A stretch of DNA of 5,878 nucleotides from NCBI GenBank assembly GCA_021772295.1, contig JAJFMG010000034.1:1-5878 (forward strand), in the 5' to 3' direction. The stretch comes from Chlamydiota bacterium (GTDB taxonomy: Bacteria; Chlamydiota; Chlamydiia; Chlamydiales; Simkaniaceae). A program made the translations under genes and the position numbers. Shown piece by piece: positions 1 to 5,878 of this stretch. The notes below the pieces were generated by a model. That model was not told where the DNA came from, made no database searches, and saw nothing but the letters and a program-made list of their open reading frames with translations. Each line of letters begins with the position of its first letter. Position 1 is the first letter of the stretch.

Positions 1-740
1 GGGAAAACCCCCTAAAAGATCTAATCCAAAAAGAGATTGGAAAAAACGAATTACTACACTCTGATCTTTTTGTTGTCCCCTCTGAAAACCCTACTTTTTT
101 TGGAGTTGATCAAAACATCTTAGGATCGTATCGCATCGACAATTTAGTTTCGGTGCACTCTTGTATGGAAGCTTTTTTACAAACTAAGAGCAGGTCATCT
201 GATACTCTTTATATTCATTTAGCAGCCAACCACGAAGAGATTGGTTCAATGACAAATGAAGGCGCAGCCTCTCCTTTCCTAATGGATAGTTTCCAAAGAA
301 TTATAAATTCTTTAGGACTAAAGCAAGAAGAATTCTTTCAAATCAAAGCAGACTCTTTATGCATCTCATTAGATGTTGTCCATGGCATGCATCCCCTATA
401 TGCTGACAAACATGATATTGCAAACACGCCCAAACTTGGAAGTGGAATTGTCATCAAACAAAATGCCAACTATAAATACGCCTCTTCCATAGATTCTATC
501 GGATATTTGTTAGACCTTTGCAAAACAGCAAACATTAAACATCAGTTTTTTTCTCTGCATTCTGATCAAAGAGGTGGATCTACACTTGGGCCGATAAGCA
601 CCACCCATACTGGCATAGATACAATCGATATTGGAACGCCGCACTTATCGATGCACTCTGCAAAAGAACTTATGCATATTGGTGACTATTCTACTCTTAT
701 AGAACTGATAAAGAAAATTTTATCTTCTACCTATAAATAA
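1..740 (+). CDS. M18 family aminopeptidase (aspartyl aminopeptidase-like), 5'-truncated by window edge
   Basis: Zinc-type metallo-aminopeptidase of family M18, which removes N-terminal, usually acidic, residues from peptides in the cytosol. The reading frame is open from codon 3-5 to the TAA at 738-740, giving 245 residues. Full-length members are about 420-480 residues, so the N-terminus and first metal-binding His lie outside. Counting from codon 3-5, the family motifs appear in order: RIDN (metal Asp, residue 46), NHEEIGS (catalytic Glu 78 and metal Glu 79), SLDVVHGMHP (metal Asp 124), SDQRGGSTLGPI (residues 187-198) and LSMHS (metal His 218). The roles of these residues are taken from known M18 enzymes. 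The GTG at 153 falls inside the conserved core, so it is not the start. The gene converges on dnaK. No terminator directly follows it; the nearest is at 961-992. Family membership is firm; substrate preference is inferred. Confidence 0.93.
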   Translation, partial: ENPLKDLIQKEIGKNELLHSDLFVVPSENPTFFGVDQNILGSYRIDNLVSVHSCMEAFLQTKSRSSDTLYIHLAANHEEIGSMTNEGAASPFLMDSFQRIINSLGLKQEEFFQIKADSLCISLDVVHGMHPLYADKHDIANTPKLGSGIVIKQNANYKYASSIDSIGYLLDLCKTANIKHQFFSLHSDQRGGSTLGPISTTHTGIDTIDIGTPHLSMHSAKELMHIGDYSTLIELIKKILSSTYK

Positions 741-835
741 TTGCACCATTTTAATATTTCGTGCACTTCGGGATTAAAAGAACGTGGATTTTTAGCCCAT
801 CTTAATCGGTGTTGGCGCAATTATGTTGCAAATAG

Positions 836-958
836 GGAAAAGGAGTAGTATCCATTAAAGATTTTATAATACATCTAGATGTATCTAGAAATACAGCAAC
901 AAGAAAACTTATCCGACGTGAAAAAGGGCCCTCAATTCGATATTACCCAAGTCCATAA
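836..958 (+). pseudogene. Remnant of a winged-helix domain like the C-terminus of Fic-family proteins
   Basis: This frame encodes about 40 residues ending in TAA at 956-958 and has no usable start: a TAG at 833-835 lies just upstream in frame. The peptide contains VSIKDFIIHLDVSRNTATR, a typical helix-turn-helix with recognition helix. It is followed at once by KLIRREKGPSIRYYP, which resembles the wing and end of the DNA-binding domain found at the C-terminus of many Fic proteins and some AlbA-type regulators. The helix normally lying between the two parts seems to be missing, suggesting an internal deletion. The frame stops only 3 bases before a terminator that also works on this strand, as expected for the true end of a former gene. 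The upstream bases 741-835 give no recognisable match in any frame. The assignment rests on recalled motif resemblance, so the exact parent family is uncertain. Confidence 0.45.
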
Positions 959-960
959 AC

Positions 961-992
961 AAAAAGGGCTTCTTTTCAGAAGCCCCTTTTTT
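961..992. terminator. Bidirectional rho-independent terminator between the peptidase side and dnaK
   Basis: A perfect 8-bp stem, GGGCTTCT (966-973) with AGAAGCCC (978-985), closes a TTTC loop. It is flanked by A5 at 961-965 and T6 at 987-992. On the minus strand the hairpin is followed by TTTTTGTTT, placing a proper U tract 24 bases or more after the dnaK stop codon. On the plus strand it is followed by C and six Ts. It should therefore end the hrcA-grpE-dnaK transcript and also stop transcripts coming from the left. Confidence 0.92.
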
Positions 993-1009
993 GGAAATAA
1001 TCTTATATA

Positions 1010-2920
1010 TTATTTCTTTTCTTCGTCATCTAAGATTTCAACTTCAGCATCTTCGATGTCTTCTTTCTGATCACCCGGTTGATTACCAGCTGGTGGAGGT
1101 GTTGCACTTGCTTGTTGTTGCATTTGCGTCCCGATTTCCTGTAAGAAAGTATTCAGTTCATCTTTTCCAGATTTTATAGCTGGAATATCTTTATCCTGAA
1201 TTGACTTTTTCAAAGCATCTACTTTCGTTTGAATCTTTGTAACTAAGTCTCCTGGAATCTTATCTTTGTACTCTTTCAAAGATTTTTCTGCTTGGAAAAC
1301 TAAGCTATCCGCTTCATTAATCGTATCTATTTCTTCTTTTCTTTTCTGATCTTCTTCCGCGTGTACTTCCGCGTCTTTAACCATTTTTTCGATTTCATCA
1401 TCAGAAAGACCCGATTTAGCTTCTACTTTGATCTTCTGCTCTTTTCCAGAACCTAGATCTTTTGCAGACACGTGCATGATACCATTGGCATCAATATCAA
1501 AAGCTACTTCAATTTGTGGAGTCCCTCGCGGCGCTGGTGGAATATCTGTAAGATCAAACCGACCAATCTCTTTGTTATCACGAGCAAATTTTCTCTCCCC
1601 TTGCAGTACAACAATCGTAACCGATGGCTGATTGTCAGCAGCTGTAGAAAACGTTTGTTTTTTCTGCGCTGGGATCGTTGTGTTTCGCTCAACTAAAGGT
1701 GTCATTACACCACCCATAGTCTCAATTCCAAGAGTTAGTGGTATCACATCAAGAAGTAGAACGTCTTTTACATCACCCGATAAAACTCCCCCTTGGATAG
1801 CTGCTCCAGTTGCTACAACTTCATCAGGATTTACGCCCTTATGAGGCTCTCTGCCAAAGATCTCTTTTACCTTTTCTTGTACAGCTGGCATTCTTGACAT
1901 ACCACCAACAAGTACTACATCATCAATCTGAGAGTTTGTAAGACCAGAATCCTTCATTGCTTTTATACAAGGCTCTACTGTTCTTTCAATAAGATCTGCT
2001 GTAAGAGCTTCAAGCTTTGATTTTGTAAGAGTTAGACTTAAGTGTTTTGGTCCACTTGCATCCATTGTAATAAAGGGCTGGTTAATCTCAGTAGACCCAG
2101 TACCTGAAAGCTCAATTTTTGCTTTTTCAGCAGCATCTTTGAGTCTTTGTAAGGCCATTTTATCTTGAGAGAGATCAATTCCATTTTCTTTTTTGAACTC
2201 TTCTAGAAGGAAATTAATAACTGCGGTATCAAAATCATCACCACCAAGATGAGTGTCTCCATTTGTTGAAAGTACTTCAAAAACACCATCACCAATTTCT
2301 AGTACTGATACATCAAATGTACCACCACCTAAATCAAATACAACGATCTTTTTATCAGTTCCTTTGTCAAGACCATAAGCAAGCGCTGCAGCCGTAGGCT
2401 CTGGTATAATTCTTTTTACATCAAGCCCTGCAATTTTACCCGCGTCCTTTGTAGATTGTCTTTGTGAGTCGTTAAAATATGCAGGTACAGTAATCACAGC
2501 CTCTGTGACCTTTTCTCCTAGATACTCTTCAGCAGTTTCTTTCATTTTTATAAGAATTTGCGCTGCAATTTCTTCAGGAGTTACTTGCTTTCCATCAATT
2601 TCAAAAACAGCGTCGCCATTTTTGTTTGGTACAACTTTATACGGAACAGTCTTAATTTCAGATTCTACTTCAGCATATTTTCTTCCGATAAATCTTTTAG
2701 TAGATGCTAATGTTTTTTCAGGGTTTGTTACAGCTTGTCTTTTAGCAGGAATACCAACAAGTTTTTCACCACCTTTGTAAGATACAATTGATGGAGTAGT
2801 TCTTGTTCCTTCAACATTTGCTATAACTTTACCTGTAGAGCCTTCCATGATAGCAACACAGGAATTGGTTGTTCCAAGATCAATTCCAATGACTTTGGAT
2901 CTTTTTTTATTTTCCGCCAT
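1010..2920 (-). CDS. dnaK: Chaperone protein DnaK (Hsp70)
   Basis: Cytosolic ATP-driven chaperone that binds and releases exposed hydrophobic stretches of unfolded proteins, working with DnaJ and GrpE. The 636-residue length is normal. The nucleotide-binding domain has the phosphate-1 motif GIDLGTTNS (12-20), the conserved Lys 75 in STKRFIGR, signature 2 [13 protein letters not shown] (194-206) and signature 3 [13 protein letters not shown] (335-347). The interdomain linker VLLLDV is at 387-392, followed by the beta-sandwich substrate domain (about 393-505), the helical lid, a Gln/Pro-rich stretch (599-615) and the acidic tail [14 protein letters not shown]. The start is ATG at 2918-2920, with Shine-Dalgarno AGGAGA (complement of 2926-2931) five bases upstream. 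It is the last gene of the operon, 23 bp after grpE, and a strong terminator follows. No truncation or frameshift is seen. Control is expected from the CIRCE sites upstream of hrcA. Confidence 0.99.
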   Translation of the reverse strand: MAENKKRSKVIGIDLGTTNSCVAIMEGSTGKVIANVEGTRTTPSIVSYKGGEKLVGIPAKRQAVTNPEKTLASTKRFIGRKYAEVESEIKTVPYKVVPNKNGDAVFEIDGKQVTPEEIAAQILIKMKETAEEYLGEKVTEAVITVPAYFNDSQRQSTKDAGKIAGLDVKRIIPEPTAAALAYGLDKGTDKKIVVFDLGGGTFDVSVLEIGDGVFEVLSTNGDTHLGGDDFDTAVINFLLEEFKKENGIDLSQDKMALQRLKDAAEKAKIELSGTGSTEINQPFITMDASGPKHLSLTLTKSKLEALTADLIERTVEPCIKAMKDSGLTNSQIDDVVLVGGMSRMPAVQEKVKEIFGREPHKGVNPDEVVATGAAIQGGVLSGDVKDVLLLDVIPLTLGIETMGGVMTPLVERNTTIPAQKKQTFSTAADNQPSVTIVVLQGERKFARDNKEIGRFDLTDIPPAPRGTPQIEVAFDIDANGIMHVSAKDLGSGKEQKIKVEAKSGLSDDEIEKMVKDAEVHAEEDQKRKEEIDTINEADSLVFQAEKSLKEYKDKIPGDLVTKIQTKVDALKKSIQDKDIPAIKSGKDELNTFLQEIGTQMQQQASATPPPAGNQPGDQKEDIEDAEVEILDDEEKK

Positions 2921-2943
2921 AATTTTCTCCTAACTCTTTTTTT

Positions 2944-3528
2944 TTAATTATTTTCTTCTTCTTGTAATTTTTCTTCTTCCACCTGCTTCGAGGGCTCTTT
3001 TGCAACTTTCACTTTTGCAGGTCGAAGGATACGATCACCACATTTATACCCTTTCATAAACTCTTGGATAACCGTTCCAGGCTTATGCTTTTCAGTCTCT
3101 TCCATCTCTAAAGCTTCATGGAGATGAGGGTTGTACTCTTCACCCTCACTATGAAAAGAGGTAATATTGTGATTCACCAAAACATCTTTAAACTGGGTTA
3201 AAATCATCTGAAAACCCATTGCCCAGTTCTTAGTCTCATCAGATGCTTGGCTTGTAAAACCAAGCGCATTTTCTAAGTTATCAAGAGGCGCTAAAAATTC
3301 AGAAACAATATTTTCTACAGCAAATCTTGTAACGTCTGCTTTTTCTTTTTGCATCCTTTTACGAAGATTTTCCATTTCAGCAAGAGTTCTAAGGTAATTC
3401 TGCTTTTCTTCTAAGAGAGCTACATTCAAAATTTCAACTTCTGATTTTTCTTCAACAGGTTCACTTTCAGCCTCAACTACTTTTTCCTCTTCAACATCAG
3501 GTGTATGTTCAGGATTTTTCTTTTTCAT
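2944..3528 (-). CDS. grpE: Nucleotide exchange factor GrpE
   Basis: DnaK co-chaperone that speeds release of ADP and substrate and acts as a homodimer in the cytosol. The 194 residues are a normal length. Residues 1-33 are charged and probably disordered. Residues about 34-78 form the long dimerising helix, which contains the conserved stretch LAEMENLRKRMQKEK. A helical section follows, including LAPLDNLENAL (79-89). The C-terminal beta domain carries the family signature GYKCGDRILRPAKVKVAK (160-177). An acidic tail ends the protein. The ATG at 3526-3528 directly follows the hrcA stop codon (TAAATG, no gap). Its Shine-Dalgarno AAGGAG (complement of 3534-3539) lies inside the last hrcA codons, five bases from the ATG, so translational coupling with hrcA is likely. 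It is the middle gene of the hrcA-grpE-dnaK operon. Confidence 0.98.
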   Translation of the reverse strand: MKKKNPEHTPDVEEEKVVEAESEPVEEKSEVEILNVALLEEKQNYLRTLAEMENLRKRMQKEKADVTRFAVENIVSEFLAPLDNLENALGFTSQASDETKNWAMGFQMILTQFKDVLVNHNITSFHSEGEEYNPHLHEALEMEETEKHKPGTVIQEFMKGYKCGDRILRPAKVKVAKEPSKQVEEEKLQEEENN

Positions 3529-4686
3529 TTATTCTCCTTCCTCGCTTTTATCCTCTAACACAATAAATTGAGCATGATCCATGTATCCATTCGAGTCGGA
3601 CTGAAACTCAATTTCTTTTGCTTTAGGTTTGCGATATGTAATTTTATATTTGTATAAACTGTTTGTAAGTGTCTTGCTAATTGCATTTGCAGCAGTTGTA
3701 AGCGCTGTAAAAATCTCATTATAAGGTACCCTTGTAGGACCAAGCACAGCCAGAGATCCAACAATTTTGTTATGTATATAGTATGGAACAACCACAACAG
3801 AACAACTCACTTTAGATGGAATAAACACATCTAAATCGTCCCCTACTAAAACACTTAATTCTTTTTTTTCTGCAGAACTTGAAAGCACACTTGATAAAAA
3901 ATTCGTATTCTCAAAAAGAGACAATCCGTTTGCGAGTGTTTTCACATCTAAAAATTCTGGATAATGTAGTAATCGTGAAAATCCCACTTTGAGTACGTCT
4001 TCTGATCCAAAATTCGAATATCCCACCACATGTCTCAAAAAGATCTCATGGTAGAACTGATGCGCCATTTTTTCTTCTTCTTTCGAAAGTTTTGGTTTAT
4101 CAAGACCTGTCATTCTAAATCTAAAGTAACTTTCTATTCTTTTTAGCAAAAAGCTAGATAACTTTTTGCTATCTAAGTACAAAGTCTCCGTTCTGATATT
4201 CCCAAAATCAGTCACAATGACAGCAAGCACTCGAGTTTTATCGATACTCACAAGCTTTACATCTACAATAAAATCCTGATCAAATCTTGGAAGAGATAAA
4301 AATGCCGCGCAATTGGTATATTGACTAATTGTTTCCAGTGACTTTTCCAAATAAGCAGACACTTCTTTGGTCTCAGTTTCAAGCTTAGAAGATAAAAACT
4401 TATCACTTTTCAAAGCTACTCTAGATTCTTTTAAAACTTCGTTGGCATACCATTTAATCGCTTTTGAAGTAGGAATCCTGCCACCTGAGGAGTGAGGTTG
4501 CTTTAAGTACCCATCCGTTTCAAGCTTGGCAAAGTAATTTCGAATAGTTGCCGAACTTATGCTTTGAAAACCACTCTCTTTTAGGGTATTAGAGCCAATA
4601 GGCTTTCCAATTTTAATGAAAAGCTCCACCATCCCAAAGAGAACTCCGAGTTCTTTTTCTCGTCTATTTTTCTTTTTTGCCATCAT
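3529..4686 (-). CDS. hrcA: Heat-inducible transcription repressor HrcA, chlamydial type
   Basis: Repressor of class I heat-shock genes that binds CIRCE operators and needs GroEL to stay active in studied bacteria. The 385 residues compare with about 340-350 in Bacillus and about 390 in Chlamydia. Residues 15-80 form the N-terminal winged helix, with SSATIRNYFAKLETDGYL (44-61) and the wing SSGGRIPTSKA (66-76). The central dimerisation and GAF-like region includes LSLFEN (255-260), VVVVPYYIHNK (297-307) and GPTRVPY (316-322). Beyond TNSLYKYKITYR (341-352) is a poorly conserved tail of about 35 residues, as in Chlamydia HrcA. Two ATGs are adjacent (4684-4686 and 4681-4683); the first is chosen. 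Neither has a Shine-Dalgarno sequence at normal spacing: the only candidate, AGAGG, is 17 bases away inside the second CIRCE element. It is first in the operon, so it should regulate itself. Confidence 0.97.
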   Translation of the reverse strand: MMAKKKNRREKELGVLFGMVELFIKIGKPIGSNTLKESGFQSISSATIRNYFAKLETDGYLKQPHSSGGRIPTSKAIKWYANEVLKESRVALKSDKFLSSKLETETKEVSAYLEKSLETISQYTNCAAFLSLPRFDQDFIVDVKLVSIDKTRVLAVIVTDFGNIRTETLYLDSKKLSSFLLKRIESYFRFRMTGLDKPKLSKEEEKMAHQFYHEIFLRHVVGYSNFGSEDVLKVGFSRLLHYPEFLDVKTLANGLSLFENTNFLSSVLSSSAEKKELSVLVGDDLDVFIPSKVSCSVVVVPYYIHNKIVGSLAVLGPTRVPYNEIFTALTTAANAISKTLTNSLYKYKITYRKPKAKEIEFQSDSNGYMDHAQFIVLEDKSEEGE

Positions 4687-4690
4687 AAAT

Positions 4691-4717
4691 TTAGCAGTTA
4701 AAGCCTCTGATTGCTAA
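4691..4717. promoter_or_regulatory. CIRCE operator 2 (HrcA binding site), in the hrcA leader
   Basis: The arms are TTAGCAGTT (4691-4699) and GATTGCTAA (4709-4717), with exactly a 9-base spacer. Against the CIRCE consensus TTAGCACTC-N9-GAGTGCTAA they match 7/9 and 8/9. The element ends four bases before the hrcA ATG and begins just downstream of the expected start point of promoter P1, the usual CIRCE position. The arms can form a 6-bp hairpin in the mRNA, with the AGAGG Shine-Dalgarno-like bases in the loop. Confidence 0.8.
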
Positions 4718-4728
4718 TTTCTACCTTT

Positions 4729-4757
4729 ATAATAGCATCTCATGAATTTACTAGCAA
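4729..4757 (-). promoter_or_regulatory. Candidate sigma-70-type promoter P1 for hrcA-grpE-dnaK
   Basis: On the minus strand, TTGCTA (complement of 4752-4757; 4/6 match to TTGACA) and TATTAT (complement of 4729-4734; 5/6 match to TATAAT) are separated by an optimal 17 bp. Transcription would start near 4722, about 36 bases before the hrcA ATG. P1 sits between the two CIRCE elements. The -35 hexamer is also part of a TAGCAAATA half-site-like sequence. Confidence 0.6.
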
Positions 4758-4763
4758 ATATTT

Positions 4764-4790
4764 TTAGCACTCAGATCTCGTATTTGCTAA
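4764..4790. promoter_or_regulatory. CIRCE operator 1 (HrcA binding site), upstream of P1
   Basis: The arms are TTAGCACTC (4764-4772; 9/9 match to the consensus) and ATTTGCTAA (4782-4790; 6/9), with exactly a 9-base spacer. One arm is perfect and the outer six bases of the other are kept. It lies six bases upstream of the P1 -35 hexamer and directly downstream of candidate promoter P2, so HrcA bound here could block either promoter. Confidence 0.85.
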
Positions 4791-4808
4791 TAAAATACGC
4801 ATTTTATT
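4789..4808. repeat. A/T-rich 8-bp inverted repeat between gdh and hrcA
   Basis: AATAAAAT (4789-4796) and ATTTTATT (4801-4808) are perfect inverted copies around ACGC. The stem has no G-C pairs and no T tract follows it on the minus strand, so it is at best a poor terminator for the glutamate dehydrogenase gene. It overlaps the edge of CIRCE 1 and the P2 -10 box. No better terminator is seen after that gene, so some read-through into hrcA is possible. Confidence 0.35.
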
Positions 4809-4830
4809 GCTAATTAATGATTTATGCGAA
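4801..4830 (-). promoter_or_regulatory. Weaker candidate promoter P2 upstream of CIRCE 1
   Basis: On the minus strand, TTCGCA (complement of 4825-4830; 4/6) and TAAAAT (complement of 4801-4806; 5/6) are separated by 18 bp. Its start point would fall near 4794, placing CIRCE 1 at the beginning of the transcript. The region is very A/T-rich, so chance matches to a -10 box are likely and the call is tentative. Confidence 0.3.
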
Positions 4831-4845
4831 CTGATTGAAGTGAAA

Positions 4846-5878
4846 TTACGACTTCCTGGGAATTTTAGGAATTGGAATCTCATCTGTGATGATGGGAAGA
4901 ATATCCACAACAGATGGGGACCATTTGAGGCCTTTGTCATAGACAAGGTGAGATGCAATATAACAAGAAATAATTGCTTTTTTATGAATATCTGGAATTC
5001 TCTCAAGCACTCGATCAGAGTACTTTTCTTGCAATATTTTTGGGCAATATGAAAGCAATGCCCTCACAAGTGGATTATCAATATTTGTAGATAGAGGAAC
5101 TTTTTCGAGATAATCTAGAATTTGGTAGGTATATTTATTGATCCTTGCTGATACCCACTCTGATACATCAGTAAGATAAGAGTTGGTTTCCCTGCAAACG
5201 CTCAGCATAAGCTTTGCTTCACTCTCGGCTTTATCCTTAATAAAAGCTAAAACCTCTTCCATGATCGTTTCTTTATTTTCTGCAAACTCATCTTCAGTAA
5301 GTGTTAATCCAAAAAGAACCTCTAATGATGAGCAAATCACGCCACCCTTGTTCGCAGAACTATCTTTGAAGATAAGGACTCCGAGTTTTTCAAGCTCTCT
5401 ACGCGCTTTAGGAGTAAGATAGAGATTGGCACCTTCTATAATAGCTTTGGAAGTTGGAACACCCGTTTCATCTAAATACTCTTTGTAATTGCTTTCGTTA
5501 AGTGTCCGAGGCCTTCCACCAGCTGGTATAAAGACATCCGTTTTGACTTGGTTTACATTGGAACGAAGAAGATGATTCATATCAGAGCCTGAAAGCCAAT
5601 CTTTGATCAATTTTCCTTTTTCTTTGCGATAACATAGAGTTTGTTGCGAATAAGTTTTTTGATCTTTTTTGGTAAATACATCGAGTAAAAAACCTCCATC
5701 GGAAAGTTTTTGAGGAGGATATTCTCGAATGGATTTTCCGCTATGAAAAAGTGAAGCCATCACATCTAGATCGAGCCCTTCTGGATCATAAATCGTTCCT
5801 GATACATCAATCAGGGCTAACAGCTTAGCTGTTTTAGGAAAAAATCTTTGAAGGTTGAGAATCTGATTTCCTGCTACA
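4846..5878 (-). CDS. Large NAD-specific glutamate dehydrogenase (Gdh2-like), C-terminal part, 5' end beyond window
   Basis: Oxidises glutamate to 2-oxoglutarate and ammonium with NAD (EC 1.4.1.2), feeding amino-acid carbon into the TCA cycle. The frame is open from 5877 to the TAA at 4846-4848, giving 343 residues. The GTG at 5761-5763 is internal, because conserved sequence continues upstream of it. Numbered from the window edge: VAGNQILN (1-8) is the end of the NAD-binding GGPDGD-type loop; ALIDVSGTIYDPEGLD (21-36) is the next Rossmann strand; FIPAGGRP (116-123), EGANLYLT (148-155) and KDSSANKGGVICSSLEV (171-187) are further core motifs. The C-terminal helical region has CPKIL and IPDIHKKAIISCYIASHLVY. 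This order and wording match yeast Gdh2 and its bacterial relatives of roughly 1,000 residues, not the short 420-450-residue GdhA enzymes. The gene lies 159 bp upstream of hrcA on the same strand. Confidence 0.9.
   Translation of the reverse strand, partial: VAGNQILNLQRFFPKTAKLLALIDVSGTIYDPEGLDLDVMASLFHSGKSIREYPPQKLSDGGFLLDVFTKKDQKTYSQQTLCYRKEKGKLIKDWLSGSDMNHLLRSNVNQVKTDVFIPAGGRPRTLNESNYKEYLDETGVPTSKAIIEGANLYLTPKARRELEKLGVLIFKDSSANKGGVICSSLEVLFGLTLTEDEFAENKETIMEEVLAFIKDKAESEAKLMLSVCRETNSYLTDVSEWVSARINKYTYQILDYLEKVPLSTNIDNPLVRALLSYCPKILQEKYSDRVLERIPDIHKKAIISCYIASHLVYDKGLKWSPSVVDILPIITDEIPIPKIPRKS

Noticed and set aside
741..848. Open frame directly after the peptidase stop (about 35 codons), a possible read-through extension
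   Set aside because: Family M18 proteins end soon after the LSMHS motif helix, as this one does at 740. The extension has no recognisable motif and no start codon context of its own.
865..870. Perfect TATAAT on the plus strand, suggesting a promoter
   Set aside because: No acceptable -35 box lies 15-19 bp upstream, and the bases are explained as part of the decayed FII codons of the winged-helix remnant.
870..883. 14-bp perfect palindrome TACATCTAGATGTA, a possible operator
   Set aside because: It falls inside the I-H-L-D-V codons of the remnant coding sequence, and no promoter or second copy is near it.
879..1070. Plus-strand open frame of 63 codons
   Set aside because: It starts within the remnant in another frame, runs through the terminator hairpin and ends inside the antisense of dnaK. 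It has no family motif.
2505..2780. Plus-strand open frame of 91 codons opposite dnaK
   Set aside because: It is wholly antisense to a highly conserved part of dnaK, with no motif and no ribosome binding site of note, so it is a coding shadow.
2937..2945. Run of nine As (minus strand) at the grpE stop codon, a possible slippage site
   Set aside because: The TAA stop includes the first two As, so slippage further along the run would not change where translation ends.
4764..5052. Short open frames on both strands over the end of the glutamate dehydrogenase gene
   Set aside because: They overlap a conserved coding region or the hrcA control region and contain no recognisable domain.

Overview
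The window looks like a piece of chromosome from an environmental (Parachlamydia-like) member of the Chlamydiota. It is AT-rich. The strongest clue is HrcA: besides the general family fold it carries chlamydia-type motifs (SSATIRNYF, LSLFEN, PYY-H/N, GPT-VPY) and an extra C-terminal tail like that of Chlamydia HrcA. The hrcA-grpE-dnaK gene order agrees. The genus cannot be fixed from sequence alone.

Layout, left to right. (1) Positions 1-740, plus strand: the C-terminal part of an M18 (aspartyl-type) metallo-aminopeptidase, cut by the window edge. (2) Positions 741-960: no intact gene. The right half (about 836-958, plus strand) holds what looks like the decayed end of a winged-helix protein of the kind found at the C-terminus of Fic-family proteins. 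I recognise nothing in 741-835. (3) Positions 961-992: a strong, probably bidirectional intrinsic terminator between the convergent genes. (4) Positions 4686 down to 1010, minus strand: the heat-shock operon hrcA, grpE, dnaK, tightly packed (0 bp and 23 bp gaps), with good ribosome binding sites before grpE and dnaK. (5) Positions 4687-4845: a compact control region with two CIRCE-type HrcA operators (4764-4790 and 4691-4717) and two candidate sigma-70-type promoters. (6) Positions 4846-5878, minus strand: the C-terminal part of a large NAD-specific glutamate dehydrogenase related to yeast Gdh2, cut by the right edge.

How it works together: HrcA should repress its own operon by binding the CIRCE sites. 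Heat or unfolded protein would relieve repression, so HrcA, the nucleotide exchange factor GrpE and the chaperone DnaK are made together. DnaJ is not in the window. The peptidase and the glutamate dehydrogenase are metabolic neighbours (peptide breakdown and glutamate oxidation) with no visible link to the stress operon. The most notable signal is the doubled CIRCE arrangement, with centres 73 bp apart (about seven helical turns) on either side of the best promoter.
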